From Monarcha castaneiventris obscurior (lineage: Eukaryota > Chordata > Aves > Passeriformes > Monarchidae): DNA of 64,000 nucleotides. The DNA lies in contig JAMPIT010000848.1 of the NCBI GenBank assembly GCA_026261815.1, positions 2,170,001 to 2,234,000 on the forward strand. Direction: 5' to 3'. Made by a program: the position numbers and the translations under genes. Below, one piece after another: positions 22,876 to 41,363 of this stretch; positions within the stretch are counted from its first letter, which is position 1, and each line of letters begins with the position of its first letter. The notes beneath the pieces are model-generated. The model did no database searches. It saw nothing but the letters and a program-made list of their open reading frames with translations, and was not told the origin of the DNA.

Positions 22876-25800
22876 GAGCTATGCAATATTATTGCCTCCA
22901 TTTTTCCTGCTTTCTTGTACTTCCTTCTCCATCACTTAAAACAGAACTACTTTTTAAGCAGTATTAACCATTGTGTGACTATTATTAGTCACACAATTCC
23001 TAGCTAAATTCATATAGGTGCTCATTGTGGCTGCACATGACAATGAGCTAATGGTTTGCAGAATGTATTTTGTAGATGGACACACAGTTGTGAATTAGCT
23101 GTGAGACCTCCAAGGCACATTTACCAAATACAATTGTGTTGCTGTAAATAATTATATTTGCTTGAGTTTGGGCCAGGCTGCCTAAAGATTCTTCACACTC
23201 TAATGAGCTGTTGCTGGCTCAGTCTATGGTTTAGGTGTAACTATGGAGGCGTATTTAATTTTTATCGTATTTTTTTTTGAAAACCAAAAAAGAAAATGGG
23301 GCAGCTGAAGTGGATGAGCTGAGTGGAAGAAAAACCTGGTGCTTGCTAAGTGCTTAGCTGATTTCCCACTCCATTTTCTGCAGTAGCCCAAATACCAGGC
23401 TGTATTTGTTTGCCGCTGCCTGCTGAAGCCTTCGACCTCAGCCTGCCCTTCTCTCCCTCAGTGCTGACAGTAAGTGAAGAAATGCGAAATTCATTCATCT
23501 GCCTGAGAACCCTTTGAAGTTCCCCACTAAAAGCTCTATTGTTTTATTAGCTGTTAATGCGGCACGGGGGAATTCGGCTGTGCATAGCAGAGCCGGGGTG
23601 CGGGGGGGGCCCTTCCTGGTAATTTGTCACTCTTAAGAAGTATGACACGCTCTGCTCTGCAAACACGCTAGCAACTTGGAGTGCTGAGGGCTGAGGCAGG
23701 GAGCTCCCACCACCCTCGGCAGGAGCCCTGGGGCTGGTGTGGCTGAGGGATTAGGACAGGCTGGGGTCACACACCTTGGTACTCTCCGCAGGATGTGATG
23801 CAGGTCAAGGGTGATGATAAATTAAAGATCATGCACAGAGCCAACCATGCTGGCTACAGCTAGAGACCACCTGTTGAGAGCCTGCTTGTCAGAGTGGGCA
23901 AACTGGGGCTCTGGAGGGTCTCAGAGGTGAGGTGGCTGTGGGTGCTGGGATCGGGGTAGGTTGCCTCTTCACCTCCCTGCGTTAAGATGATTTGGTAATG
24001 AATGCTTGAATGCAGCTAGTCTAAATCCTTCTCCTGCCCTTTCTCAGATACATGGTACATGGAGCTGCAAGGTGCAGCTTCTCTTCTGGAGACTCTCCCA
24101 AACCAGCAGTGCTCAGGGCTGACATCTTGGCCCATGGTGATGGCTGGTGGCTTTTAGGGGTGATCCAATGCCTGAACATCATCACGGCTTCCTAACCAAA
24201 TGCAAACACATGCTGGAAATGCTGCTGAACTGCAAGATGAGGTTTGTCTTTCTACACATGTGCTCTGCCCAGGCAAAGAGTCAGTGAGCCACAGGTAACT
24301 GGTAAAGCACCCATTGCCTTCTCCTTGTGGCTCTCATCTCTCCAAGGAGGGAGCTGCAGGAAGCCGTGGTGTGCCATTGTCTGGACACACGCCCTGTGCA
24401 GGCACAAGCTGGCTCCTGTGCAGGGTCCAAACGCTGGGCACAGCACACCCGAGAGTGATGGAGATGAAGTGGGCGCTGCCTCGGGCTGTTCGTGGCTCAG
24501 CAGGCACCAAGGGTCTCTGCAGAAGCATCCATCCCCAGCAGTGCTGCTCCCCACAGCACAGTGTGGCTGATGGCAGGGGCTGTGTCCCATAAACACCAAC
24601 AGCGAGGGCGGCACAGCCTCTCTTCTGCCCGCAGGCAGCCGCCCTGTTTGCTCTGCCGTGCTCTGATTGCGCCTCACTAACTCAGCTGAGCAGTCTATCA
24701 CCACAGCCTTTCTTCTCATCCTCCTTCCCAGAGCCTTCTTCGACACTTGAAACTAAGTCAATAGAAACGCAAAACTTCTCTCTTCTGTCCTCAGCCTGAC
24801 AATTCTTGAGAACTTTGCTCGTAGTTTGCACAACTGCTTAACTGCACCGCAGGCCTAGCTCCTGTGCTGAGGCGCGCTCCTCAACAGAATGCTGCCCTGC
24901 CACGTGAAACTGTTTGTTCTTGGAGGAAATGAGTCTCCCGACATTTTCCCGTGGCAGAAAGGTGAGGGGTCACAAGGAGCTTGTCTGCTGACATCCATAA
25001 TGTGAGGGTGTGCAATCGATTTGATCTGCTGGGCCCTCACCTCTGGGCTGGGATGCATCCAGGCAGGGTGGCACTGGGGCAGAGGGGATAAGAGCACATC
25101 AGTGGTGAGATCAGTGTTCCTCTTTGGCAGGGCATTTAAAATTCAATGCCTTATAAAGGCAGTGGCAGAAAATAGCTCCCACGTTAATGTCCTGATTCAG
25201 CAAATCACCTGTGAGACTTGTGCATGTGTGTTCTGCATAAAACACATCCCTCGGGTTTGAAATGTGCATCGATGGTGAAGCCTTTTTTATTGTTACTGAT
25301 CACAGTTCTGCTGAGGGGTAACCTTGCAAGGCAGTTGTTACAGACCTAAACTCAATGCACAGTGCATGTTAAGCTGCTCTCAAGTAGTTTAAAACCCAGT
25401 GGCCTATTCAGGCTCTCTCCTAACATTGCTTGTGGGTTTGACATTCCTATCAAAACATTTGCAACCAATTTAGTCCAATGTCAGTATATTTGTAAACCAC
25501 AAAAAATTATAATAATGAAATATTAATTATCAAACTATTTATTACACTAGTGTTTCTCTTTTGTTTAAATGGTGGCAGTAATTAATTAACATGATATATA
25601 TGTAATTGCACTACCAACCTTTGTATGCAGCCACAGCTACTGCACAGGCAGGCAGGGAAAGCACACCATGAACACCTGCAGCTACTGTGACTCCCCTCTG
25701 CAAATCCCAGCCCCTTTGGAGCAGATGGGAGGGAGAATCATCCCTGATTTAGTAATTAATATCTTCTGGGCTGCTGTGGGGCACCCTGCACTGCTCCTGG

Positions 25801-28800
25801 GCACCTCTGGGTTTGTAAAGCACCTCTGGGACAGGCTGCTTGGCACTGGGAGGCAAGTGTGACCCTGCTACTGATTAACTTCAGTGTCTTCCCAAATCCC
25901 AGCTCTTGGGCCAGTGGTTAGATGGGAATTAGGTGTGCAGAATGCTCACATGCTCCCCAGTTGCTTAATTAGGAAAGCTTTAAGATGACACTTTCCCCTC
26001 TGAGGCAAAAAGTGTCAGGCAGCCTTGGAAAGATGTAATTCCTGGACAAATCCCTGCCGGATGCACACACCTTTTGGGTGGCTGTGCTGGGTTTCAGGGC
26101 TTTTATCAGAGCACACGTGGGTGCTGTTTCCAGTCACTGGGGGATTTGCTCATGTGGGTGCTGACTCCCAGCACGGCCACTGCAGAGCCTTTAAGCCCTT
26201 AACTGGAACATCCCTAGAGCAGTGGAATAGATTGGTTCCTTGCCACCCAGTTTCCAGAGGTTTGAGATGGATTTGAGCTCTATCCCAAATTTTTCTGCTA
26301 TAATGCCTGGAAAATGTATTTAAGGAGGCATATACTCAATATGCTGCTCTACAGAAATGGCTCTTTCATCATGTTCCCATTAACCTTAGAATGCTTTTAA
26401 GCACTTTCTTCCATGGGAATGGAACTGGGGAATATTTCCAGCTACTCAGAAATTTTTTATTTCAACTCATGGGAATTGGTCAAACTCAAGATATCAGACA
26501 GAAACGAAACCTGACTGGCCTTTTGTCTTTCAGAAAACCCCTCTGCCCCATTGTTTTGGCTCTGCATTCAGAGCCCTATTTCTGAATATAAAGCAGGGGG
26601 TTTGTGAAGGTCACCAGTATTTCTAGTGACAGCACAGTGCAGAGTCTCACTGCTGCATTAGAAAGGCAGTTCTGTGCTTACCACATTGCCTTACAACTTG
26701 ATAGAAAAGACATTTTTAGAAAGCAGTTTGTTACTTCAAGCATCTGGCTTCCAGTGGAAAAATGGTGTCATGTCCCAGGTGACTTGTGCCTTCAGAGGTG
26801 GGTAAATGCCACCATGGGGTTCTGGCTTTTTCTTGGAAAACAACCAGAAGGGTGTTCTGGGGTTTTCTCTCTTTTTTTCCCTGTCTTTAATCTTACAGCT
26901 ACTGTTTAGGGTAACTGGAGGTTACCCTAAGGGGATGGTTGGGTGTTCTCTGGTGTAGCTCAAGCTGTAATGGTACCAGAAGGGTCCCGGTGTGGCTTCT
27001 CCACAGACTTTGGTGTTTTTCTGCGTGTTAAAGCAGAAGGTGAAGACTGGAAGTGATTCCAGCTTCCCTGATTTCTTTCAGAGAGTTTGCAGTAAATGGA
27101 CACACAATATTCAAGTGGCCTGTGCTTGCAGGGGATGTGAAGAGGCAGATTTTTGAGGGGTGGTGAAAGCATGATGCCCAAGGCAGGTACTTAAATGTGT
27201 TTTTCTGAGTTAGTTTTGGAAGAAATGGAAGTGAGGAGTGAGGGAGCTCACATTATGGAACTGTTGGCATCCAGCTGGGCTGCCTGACACAGGGTCTGTC
27301 CTCCCTCTGTTGTCACACAGGAGAGAGCAACTCCTTCCACAGGCACTTTGCTGAGGGCAAGCTCTCTCCATGGGGAACTGACGGCTGTGGGGAGCCTGTG
27401 ACACATCCCATGGGGTTGCTGGGGGTTTATACCCACAAAATTCTTCTCTTTGTCGGTGGGAGGTTTGACAAGTTCAAGCCAAGAAGAGGCATTTCCATCC
27501 CTAAGTCGTGAAGCTGTCCAAGTTACAGGCAGCCATGTTTCCAGATGGGTAGAATTCCAGAGAAACTGTGATGGATTTGACACATCTCAAACCATGACGG
27601 GGGAGGTGCTGACTCCCCTTTTAATTCCTTCCCCTAACAGACAGGGTCCCTGAACCTGCACCACTCCACCGACATGTGCAGCGCTTGTTTCTCTCTCGCT
27701 GCGTGTCTGGTTGGCTTTGCCTTCCTCCCCTGACTCGTAACTCCCAGCTCCTTTCCTGCAGGAAAGATTAGGGAGGATAGGAAGTTGTCTGTGCAAAAAG
27801 CATCCCCGGCCAAAATAAATACAGGTCACAAGATTAGGCTTCATCAGAACTTTAAACCTGGCCCAAGCTAAACAAATGAGCTGTCATGCCTTGGTAAAAG
27901 CTCCAGTATGAGTGAGTTGGCACAACTGCAAAAACGGTAAAGCAGTTAATAGGTTTTGCAATATGGAAGCTTTAAGTTTTGTTTTCAGTGCTGCATTCCT
28001 GACAGTCAAGACTTGCACTGAACTTCAAATGTCATTAATTTTGTGTGCTGGCCTTGCTGGCTACTATGCAAACACCCTTCCCAAAGCACAGCAATAGCAG
28101 CAAAACAGCACCACGGGGCTCCTCCACCCCAGAGAGCCCTCACAGCGCAGAGGAACAACATGGCACAGTAAGAAATGCCCTGTTGTAGCTTGGCAGCTCT
28201 TGTCTGTTGGCAGTCTGAGACTGAATCTTTGAATGACTTACAGATCTGTTTTGAAAAAAAGCCCCCAACTCTAGCTGTTCAAATACCTAACTTTTTGATG
28301 TCCAAATATCTACATAAAGAATACCACCAGGCATAGTCCATAGCCATTAGGTAGTTGCTCATGGAAAAGTGTAACTGAAGCAGTAAGTAGGTGAAATCTC
28401 CCAGTTTCCCTGTAAAGAGGGTAATTTGCACCAAGAGAGGACTGTGAATATTTTCCCTTGCAATGAGTAGAGTCCATGAGCACAGGACTCAGGTGTTGTC
28501 CTCTGGCTCTGGCACTGCCCTGTTATTCATCTCTGGAGATGTTAATCCCCCCGAGCACTTTGATTCCCACACCTGCACAGTGGGGATGGCAGTGGCAGCA
28601 CAGCCACTGTGCTGGGGAAAGTATTGATGCTGCAAACCACACAGAGACTGCAGCAATCCACAGGGCTCTGGTATCTTCAATAATTACTGGTCTTAAACAT
28701 TATAAAGGAAAAAACCAAAACCAAACCAGCAAGCATTAAAAGTCATTATGGAACAAAAGCCAGGCTTTTAATAATGTTTTAATGTACTTGACAAAGCTTT

Positions 28801-31800
28801 GGTTCAGAGCTAAGGCTGGCCTCTTGCAAGTGTGCATGGGTTGAGACAATTGAAAAACCAAAATACTTCTCCCAATAGAGACCTCGCAGCTTATCAGGTA
28901 ACTGCAGACTGTACTTTGGCCACTTTTAACTGGGCATTAAAAGTCTTTTTGACACTTTCTTTATTCCCCTACAATAGACTCTAACAGCCCCTCCGAGGCC
29001 TTCTACAGCCCGACGTGTAAAACATAATGGGGATTGGTTTAAAGAGTGGAATTTGACCTGAGAGAGATGTGAGTCTTCGGGGACTACTTAGTCCTCAGTA
29101 GCACTTGGGGGCTCTTTAGTTTGTGGGGCACTTTATTACTCATGAGTGCTTGGGGACGCTGCACTCGTTTGCTGTCTGGTGGCTTTCTCTCTTTCAGCAT
29201 TGCTGTGTTGTTGCAGAGCAGATAGAGCCTTCCTTGTCCTCCTCTTCCTCCTTCTGCTCATGGAAGGAGCAGCTGGACCTGGGGCTGCTCAGAGATATTA
29301 AGGTGTCCCCGAGGGTGTCTGTCAGTAGAAAAGGACTGGGAAGTCCAGTTGGCCACAAACATCACACCCGTGGATGCAGGAGAATGTCTGATGTTCACAT
29401 AACTGTAAATATATAGCTAAGAGACCAAAGCATGCTCACAGGGAAGCTGTTTGTGCTGGTGGGACTCTGCATGATTCCAGTGCAAAGCTACTCATCAAGG
29501 CATTCAAGAGAGGTACTTGTTTCAGCCTTGTCCTTCTGCTTTCCCTCATCCTCCTGGCTGTGTCCCTGAGCCTGACGCCAGCCACTGCCAAAAGCAGAGG
29601 GGGATGCCCTGGTGCTGGCAGACTCTGTTATTTTCTGTTTCTGTGAAACAAGCTTGGGTGAAAGTGCCAAAACTCTTGCCCTGCCCTGAGCTGTCACTCT
29701 CTTGCTTTCCAGTATTGGCACAGCTGTGGAGATGTGATCATTCCTCTTCCATGGCCACAGCCACCCTCCCAGGCAGGGCTGCATGCTGGAGGGAATGAGG
29801 TGGGCTCAGGGACAGTGGTAGTCTTTCTCACTTTTACTTTTCCCCTTAGCTTAAATTATTCCCAGACGTGTGAACTCAGCAAACAAGGATCAAGTTTTCT
29901 CCACAAGGCAAGGTTTAGTCCAGGCCTGGAATAGTGCCTGAGCTTCCCAGTGGTCAGGAAAAAGCTTGCAGGGAGCAGATGAGCAATTCCTTTTGTATTT
30001 TCCATCCATCAGGAAAAGCTGCATCTGAAAAAATAGCTGAACTGGAAAATAAAACTAGACGAAGTCTGAACAGATATGGAAACCATCCCTGGCCTGGTAT
30101 TGGAAAAGTCTCAAATGCTGGAAAGGAGAGAAGCAGAGAGAGGGAACGGATAAGTTTTGGCCTCTGTTAGGAATATGGAAGGAATTATTTCATTCTTTTT
30201 CCCCATCTATTTGTTCTCTATATGGCACTCTGTGTGGTTAACCCTCCATCTTTGTCATAAATATATGTGGCAGAGACAAGTTTTTTCAGACATCCCAACC
30301 AAAACATCTGTTTTGCATCTGTGGTTTTGCATATGTAAATATTATTACTAATAGTAGCAAAAGCCATCGTAATGGCAGCAGGAATAGAAACACTATTAAT
30401 AGTTGTAGTGCTGACATTTTATTTGTGTTGCTGCAGGAGGTCACATCGTGCACCAGCACTCAGCTGTGAGTTTGAGTGAGAACAGAAGGATGGCTGTAAT
30501 CCCCAGGAGCTGTGAGTGAGCAGGGACACTGCCACGGGTGTGGTGCCAGGGTTATCATTCTGGGACAGTGGCACCTGAACCTGACAATTTTCCCCACACC
30601 CTTGCAGAGGACCTTTATAGGGGGAAAGGGCTCCTTACGACTCTTGTCATTGTGGCAAGGAGAGAAGGATTCCCAGTGGTAAGAGTGGCTGAAAAGCACC
30701 TGAAGAAAACTGGAAAACTTCCCAGTAAAGGCAATGATGTGATTCCTGCTTATCCAGAAACTGAATTTGTCCTGGTAGGCCCAGGGAAAGAGCAATGGTC
30801 TTCGTGTTGCTCCTGCTGCACCTGAGGTCTCGCTCCAGCCCAGCCAAAGATATCTTGTCTCCCTCCCTCCACAGACAACAGGCTCTTCTGGGTGAGTGAC
30901 CTGTCAGAGCAACTCTTTCTGCGAACTATCAGCAGCTGGGTGGAGACCTTATCTTTCTGTCTCTGCTTTACTGCTGTGATTAAAAGTGACAGCAACTCCC
31001 CTTCTTCCCTCTGCTTATTGAATTAGTGGACCTCATGGCTGTGGCAGCCGGGACCAGAGATAGGAGCAGCAGGAAGAAGGCCAGATGGAGCAGGAGGAAC
31101 AAGGGCACAGGCCAGAGGTACCAAACATGGAGAGCTTGGTGATGCTCGTGCTGGCAGCAGCACTTCAGAGAGGAGAGATGCAATGAAAGGAGGAAATACC
31201 CACCATGTTTTAGGCTTTGGTCTGATCCACGCAGTGCCTGGAGACACACAAGCTAACAAAACACAACACACCCATCTCCTTCCAGGTTTTCCCTGGGTTG
31301 AGCTGGTATCTTTGTTCCTATACAAGGAATGGGGTTTTTTTCAGCTCTGGTTGTTTTGCTGGATCTGTAGTGCATTAAACAGCCCATCTTCTGGTTTGTA
31401 TTTTTTCCAGTTATCGTATTTCATGTATTTCTGGCTCCTTTCAGCCAGCTCTGTATCCCCCCAAGCAGAGACTAAGCAGGATCCAGTCCTTGAGCTTGCT
31501 GCCTTCACATGCACAAAGGGGATATGGACTCAGATCCCACATTTCTCTGCTGAGTTGTGGGAATATTTGCAGCAGGGACTCACACTTTGCTCTGCTTTCA
31601 GTCTATCACCTAGATCACGTTACCACAGCTGGACATTGTGGGCTCAGGGATGGTACATGCTGCCACTGAAACTTTACATCACCTCTCTACAAGCTGGTTC
31701 CTGAAGTCAGTCTGGACCAGCCAAGGTTTGTAATTATTTTTCACACCATTCAGATTTTTAGTATGGCACACAAAAGCAGCACATGTAAGAGTGGGGGGTG

Positions 31801-32789
31801 GCTTGTTGGTACTTTTTAAAGATCTGCCCTGACAGCCACCTTCCCTGGGACACCAGGCTTTGCAGTGTCCTTGTGCCCAGCCCGAATCCTCCGGAAGACT
31901 CCCCCGTTTTCCAAGAGATGCTCTGCTAATCTTTTCCTGCGCAGTTTGAGGAGCAAGCGGTGCCTGTGGGTGGGCCGGGCCTAGCGGGGCTCTCCCGAGC
32001 GGCAGTGATTATCTAGCAGCACCTCGCGGGGGGGGGGGGGGGGTGCGGGGGGAGGCAGGGAAGCCACTGGTTAATCCGTCCCGGGCTGGATGTGTGCCCG
32101 CATCATTTCAGCGCGGCTCCGTGCGCCCCGGCCATGCGCACGGTCCGCGGCACAACCCGCCCCTCGCAAAGCTCATGGCACAGGCATCCGTCACCGAAAC
32201 CTGTCTGCATGAAAGGCTGTCTGCACAACTGGGGGAAAAAGAAAGGCATGACAGCACAATTAGTGAGAGCAAATGAAAGGCTGTTTGAAGAGGAGGAGGG
32301 AGGAAAGGGGAGAGCTGCATAAATCCCTGGTGGGGTTTTGGGCTTGACATCAAAACCCCTTAACAGTGTATTACTTCAGCCACCGATGTGGACAGATGTT
32401 GAGCTGTGGCTCAAAGGAAGTCAGAAATCTTTCCTTAGAAAAAATTTGGCTAGGAAACTAAAGAAAATATTGTGAAAGAAAAGGAAATAAAAGCCCACTA
32501 AAGAAGATTTATCACTGCCTCAAGCATTTCTGTATCCTCTAGTCTTATGAGGTCTCAGCCTCAGGGGAGAGAAGAAGAGAAACAGCCTGTTGCTATGTTA
32601 ATGGGTCAAAATTTGGAGCGGGGACACATTTGTCCAGTTAGACGATGATGGAGGGAGCCAACTCACCCCGCCGAGCTCTCCTCCCATCCATGCTGACCCC
32701 AGCCAGCCTTCAGAGGCCTCTGGCACCAGCCTGCAGCGTTCCCCAGCACACCTATCCCAGCTACCCTTTTTGCCCACTCACTCCCTTTG
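22876..32789. other. Intergenic, no gene recognised
   Basis: Mostly unique sequence. AT-rich TAAT-bearing stretches lie at 22900-23220 and 25390-25640, and a further repeat-free stretch at 28700-29030. A small GC-rich patch with a run of about 18 G lies at 31960-32160. None of the short frames resembles a known protein. Confidence 0.4.
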
Positions 32790-34215
32790 GTAAGGGTTTT
32801 ATGGAGCCCTTTGTCAATGGCAAAATGTGTTCATTCCTAAAAGAGTTTAGTATCATCCACAAGCCTGGAGATTTTGCTGTCCATTCCCTTGCCAGCACAG
32901 AAGGTGCTGAATAAAACCAGGCCCAACAGAGATTCTTGGGCAATCTGGTTGCTGAATCTCATTTATCTTCAAAAACTGCCTGTTAAACCCTGCACTTAGC
33001 TACCTACAAGACAAAAATATCCTTAAAGAGGTTTCAGTACATGAAAGAACCACTGCTTCAATCCCATGGCCATGTAAATGTTTTTTAAAATAATTCTGAC
33101 AAAATCTTTCATCTGTTCTGTCTGCTGGGTCCTCCCTATCCACATGAATACTTGATATATTCCTAAAGTCTCAGTGTGCTGGCAAGGCAAGTTTTCCCTC
33201 TTTGGCATCCATGTCTGCTGGCTCTTTCCCAGCTGCCCATGTGCCACCCCAGCAGGGACAGAGGTGCAGCTCCCAGGGTCCCCTTCCAGAGCTTGCTTTG
33301 TGGCTGGGAGCTGCACTAGCAACCTGCCACCGCTCTGGTACAGCAGACGTTTGGAAAGTCACATTGATCCATTTCCTCTAATTTACGGGGTGTGAGGTTC
33401 TTCCAATTACCTGCAGCAGTGGAGACCAACACTCAGTTGTGCCCAAGCTGTCTCATCATGTCTTGTCCTCCCTGGCACCCTGTTGCACCTTTGTAGGGAG
33501 CAATGGCTCCCTAGCCAGTTTCTTCCTTCTGATATAGTTAAAAAAAGATTTTTAGAAGATATTTGCAAGATCTTTGCAAGATCATCATGTTCATTTTTAG
33601 CTCTCTTTTCTGTCTACTCTTTACTTGCCATGTTTTATGGCTTTTCCTTTTTTCCTCATGTGGGAAACCTTTTCATTTTTAAAACACTGACCTTCTCCCT
33701 GTGATACCTCCTTAACCTTAGCAGCAAGTCAGGCAGGGTGTTTTTTAGGACCTCTAGTTCTTTTTGAGTTGTGGCACATGTTTTGCTTAGGCTTTAATAG
33801 AGCATTTTTTAATCACCTCCAGACTGCTTGCAGGCTCCTTGCTTTCTGCCTGCTCCTTTTTGGTTTGTTGTTATTGACTAATCACCTTATTTTTTCATAG
33901 TTCCCTTTCTTGAAACTGTAGAGCCCCAGGCTGGATTTATTTGGTGTGCACTCTCCCACTACAGCATTAAAGGTTGTTTTGTGGTCACTAGCAGAGACCA
34001 GTTCTCCCACAAACACCTTGTGAAGCAGGTCCTGTGCACCGCTCCCCACCAAACCCAGAGCAGCAGCCCTCCTCGCACTTCCAGCACTGCTTGGTCCTGG
34101 AGATCCTTTATTGTACCCAAACCCACTTTTTATTCCTTCCTGATGGATCACTGAGCTGACTAACTTCTCTAATCTCATTTTATATTTGCTGTTCATTAGC
34201 TTTATCCTTATCAGG
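32790..34215 (-). repeat. Old CR1 LINE remnant with endonuclease and RT traces
   Basis: Read on the minus strand, a decayed frame near 33882-34196 contains an ASDHK motif like the SDH block of the CR1 endonuclease, and a following block resembles the linker to reverse transcriptase. Further on, around 32840-32925, LVLFSTF...VDDTKL resembles the polymerase active-site block. Order and orientation agree with a single degraded CR1 copy. Many stops and frameshifts make it clearly dead. A poly(T) run of about 25 bases lies just beyond it at 34243-34268. Confidence 0.6.
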
Positions 34216-36090
34216 GCTCAGTGACACAGTACTGGCTCTACTTTTTTTTTTTTTTTTTTTTTTTTTTTACTGGAATCTGTGATTTCCCATCTCAAGAAAT
34301 CTGTGCTGGTTCTGGGATTGTTATTCAGGGTGATTGGAAAGCCTGGCAATATGTTATTTTTTCATCATCTGGTATAGTGACAGAAGCACATCTAGGTTTT
34401 GTCTTTGGTTTCTTAATAATGTTCCTGTGAGTCTGCTGGTACCATACATGTACATAAATTCATCTCGTTAATTGCAGCTACTTCCCTTATTTCCCTGCTG
34501 CTCTCCCCCTGGATACGGGCCACTTCCTCCACACAAGGGTGCCAGTCTCAATTTCTACACCCAGTGGTGTACTTTCATTTGCACACTCCTTTATGACTTT
34601 TCCATCCTGGAGTGCCACCCACCCAGCTCTGCTGCCATGGAGGGGCCAGGCCCTGTTACACCAGCTGGCAGCTCCAGAGCTGCCTCCCTTCCCGGGAGCA
34701 TTCACCCCTCGCGACAAGGGGTGCGAGAGCAGAGCTGAGACCTTGCCCTGCAGACCCGGGGGCTCTCCCACACCTCCTCTTCCTCCCGTGGCCCTGCAGG
34801 CTGTGCAAGCACAGACACCCAGACCCTGTGCAATGTGTGACAAACCGGACACTTCTCGCAGATTCCTCCTCCTGCCGGGCTGAAGCTGCTGGGTTTAGAA
34901 AGTGCACTGTGGGTTTTTTGTATGAAGTGGGAATGGCAGTCCTCGACCCTGGGCTCGCCAATCCCCCTCACCATGAGCTGTGTCACAGCTTTCTGTACCG
35001 TCACCCCAACACCTGGCAATGTCCCTAGCCGTGTCTGCTGGCCCCAGACCCAACTCGGGTGTCCTCCCGGCACAACCAGCCCCGCTCGCTGCCCCTGACC
35101 GGGGTCCCCGAGACACCCCAGCATCCCCATCCTCTGCCCTTGTCTTGTCCCCAGCACAGCCCCAGCAGCCCGCTCACCCCCGCGCAGGGTTACCCCGAAT
35201 TCCCAATCGCATATCCTTCCTGTGCGGCCCCAGCAGGCCCGGGGCACAATGCGGGGTCCCAGGGCTGCGGGGGGCTCGGATTTTGGGAATTGCGGGGGTC
35301 TGTCCGCATTCCCGAACGGGCGGTGCCGGGCGCCCACTGGCGGCAGGCCCGGGGCAGGGCACCCCCCCCGGCCCCGATCCCGGTGTTCCCGAGACCTGGA
35401 AAATCACACACCTTGCCCACATGGGATCACAGTCAGCAAAACCCGTGCTTTAATTCCTGCGTATAAAACCATTCATCTCTTAAATGACTGGAGATACAAA
35501 TGATGAAAAATTAAAAGATATCAAAGGAAGGATGTATTCCCTTCCTGGGAACAACGATTCTCCAAGGACCCAAAGGACATGCTGTTGGCGTGTTCCCAGA
35601 TCTAAGGCACTGCAGGGAGAACTGTCTCTGACCAGAGGTCACCAGTTAAAGGCCCCAGAAAAGAAGTGTCCTGGTGGCCCAGCGTGCTCCTCTGCTGGTG
35701 GAGCTCCTCAGACAGGATGCTGTGGGCACGTCGCTGGTTTCACGTGCTGCTGGCGTGCTCCACTCTCTGGTACTGTGCATGTGTGCAGCTCGCTCCTCTT
35801 CCACGTCTCTGCTTGAACACATTTCCTTCCCACACCCTGCCGGGCAGTGATGAAGGTCAGGAGCAGCAGCAGGCAGCCAGCCAGGGGCTCACAGCAGTCA
35901 CCCCTCCTGCCCCACAAGGAGTGTGTGCTCCCTCAGCCATGAGGTAGCACAACCTCTCCTGCTCCAGCAGTGCCTGCCCTGCCACCCCCATCCCAATCAT
36001 GATGGCACAAACACATTTTGATCTTCCCTAGCCCATTACAAGCTTTGTGTGAAAATTACCAGGTGATGCCTCTGCCTCAGAGGAGAAGGA
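34216..36090. other. Intergenic or SLC2A10 3' region with CpG island
   Basis: GC content rises from 34600 and peaks at 35040-35400. If SLC2A10 has a long 3' UTR, part of this would be transcribed from the minus strand. No clear poly(A) site was chosen. Confidence 0.4.
34950..35410. promoter_or_regulatory. Unassigned CpG island
   Basis: Dense CG dinucleotides, especially 35190-35400, with no recognised gene start. It lies beyond the 3' end of SLC2A10. It could be the promoter of a non-coding RNA or an EYA2-linked element. Long frames run in several phases, as expected from GC richness, and none looks like a protein. Confidence 0.45.
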
Positions 36091-36106
36091 TCAGCCTGGG
36101 ATTATT
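36091..36106 (-). CDS. SLC2A10: Candidate SLC2A10 terminal coding exon
   Basis: A fair acceptor (CTGTCTTTTCACCTTAG) in the right phase is followed by four more codons and TGA, giving a very short tail. Human GLUT10 has about 25 more residues here, so the real exon could lie elsewhere or the tail may have diverged. Chosen only on phase and the pyrimidine tract. Confidence 0.2.
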
Positions 36107-36464
36107 CTAAGGTGAAAAGACAGGACTATCATCCCCTCCTGCCTCCTCCCAGTCCTGACCTTCCTGTCCCATGTTGTGGTCCTGGTCTCCCCTCCTCGAC
36201 CATGAGCCCTGGTTTTTACACCATTTTTCTTGAGTGTCACTACTGCCCTCCAGCAGCACAGCTGAAAGGCTCAGGGCAGTGACCTGCTGGCAAAGTCGCT
36301 GCACCTCTCCCACCCTGTCCCATACCCCTGCCACAAACTTGAGCTTTTCTATTTTCTCAGCAGCACTGGCTAGATTTTGCTTCAGCCCAGTGCCACAGAC
36401 CTCAGGGGGTGTCAGTGGGAAGCACCCAAAGCCAGCACTCCTGCTGGGACAACAGCGCACGTAC

Positions 36465-41363
<4,899 letters not shown>

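Noticed and set aside
32134..32322. Plus-strand frame starting MRTVRG in a GC-rich patch, as a first coding exon
   Set aside because: No splice partner or family match, and initiation near a run of about 18 G is not persuasive.
34702..35337. 211-codon minus-strand frame
   Set aside because: It lies in the GC-rich island, overlaps several equally long frames in other phases, and has no recognisable motif.
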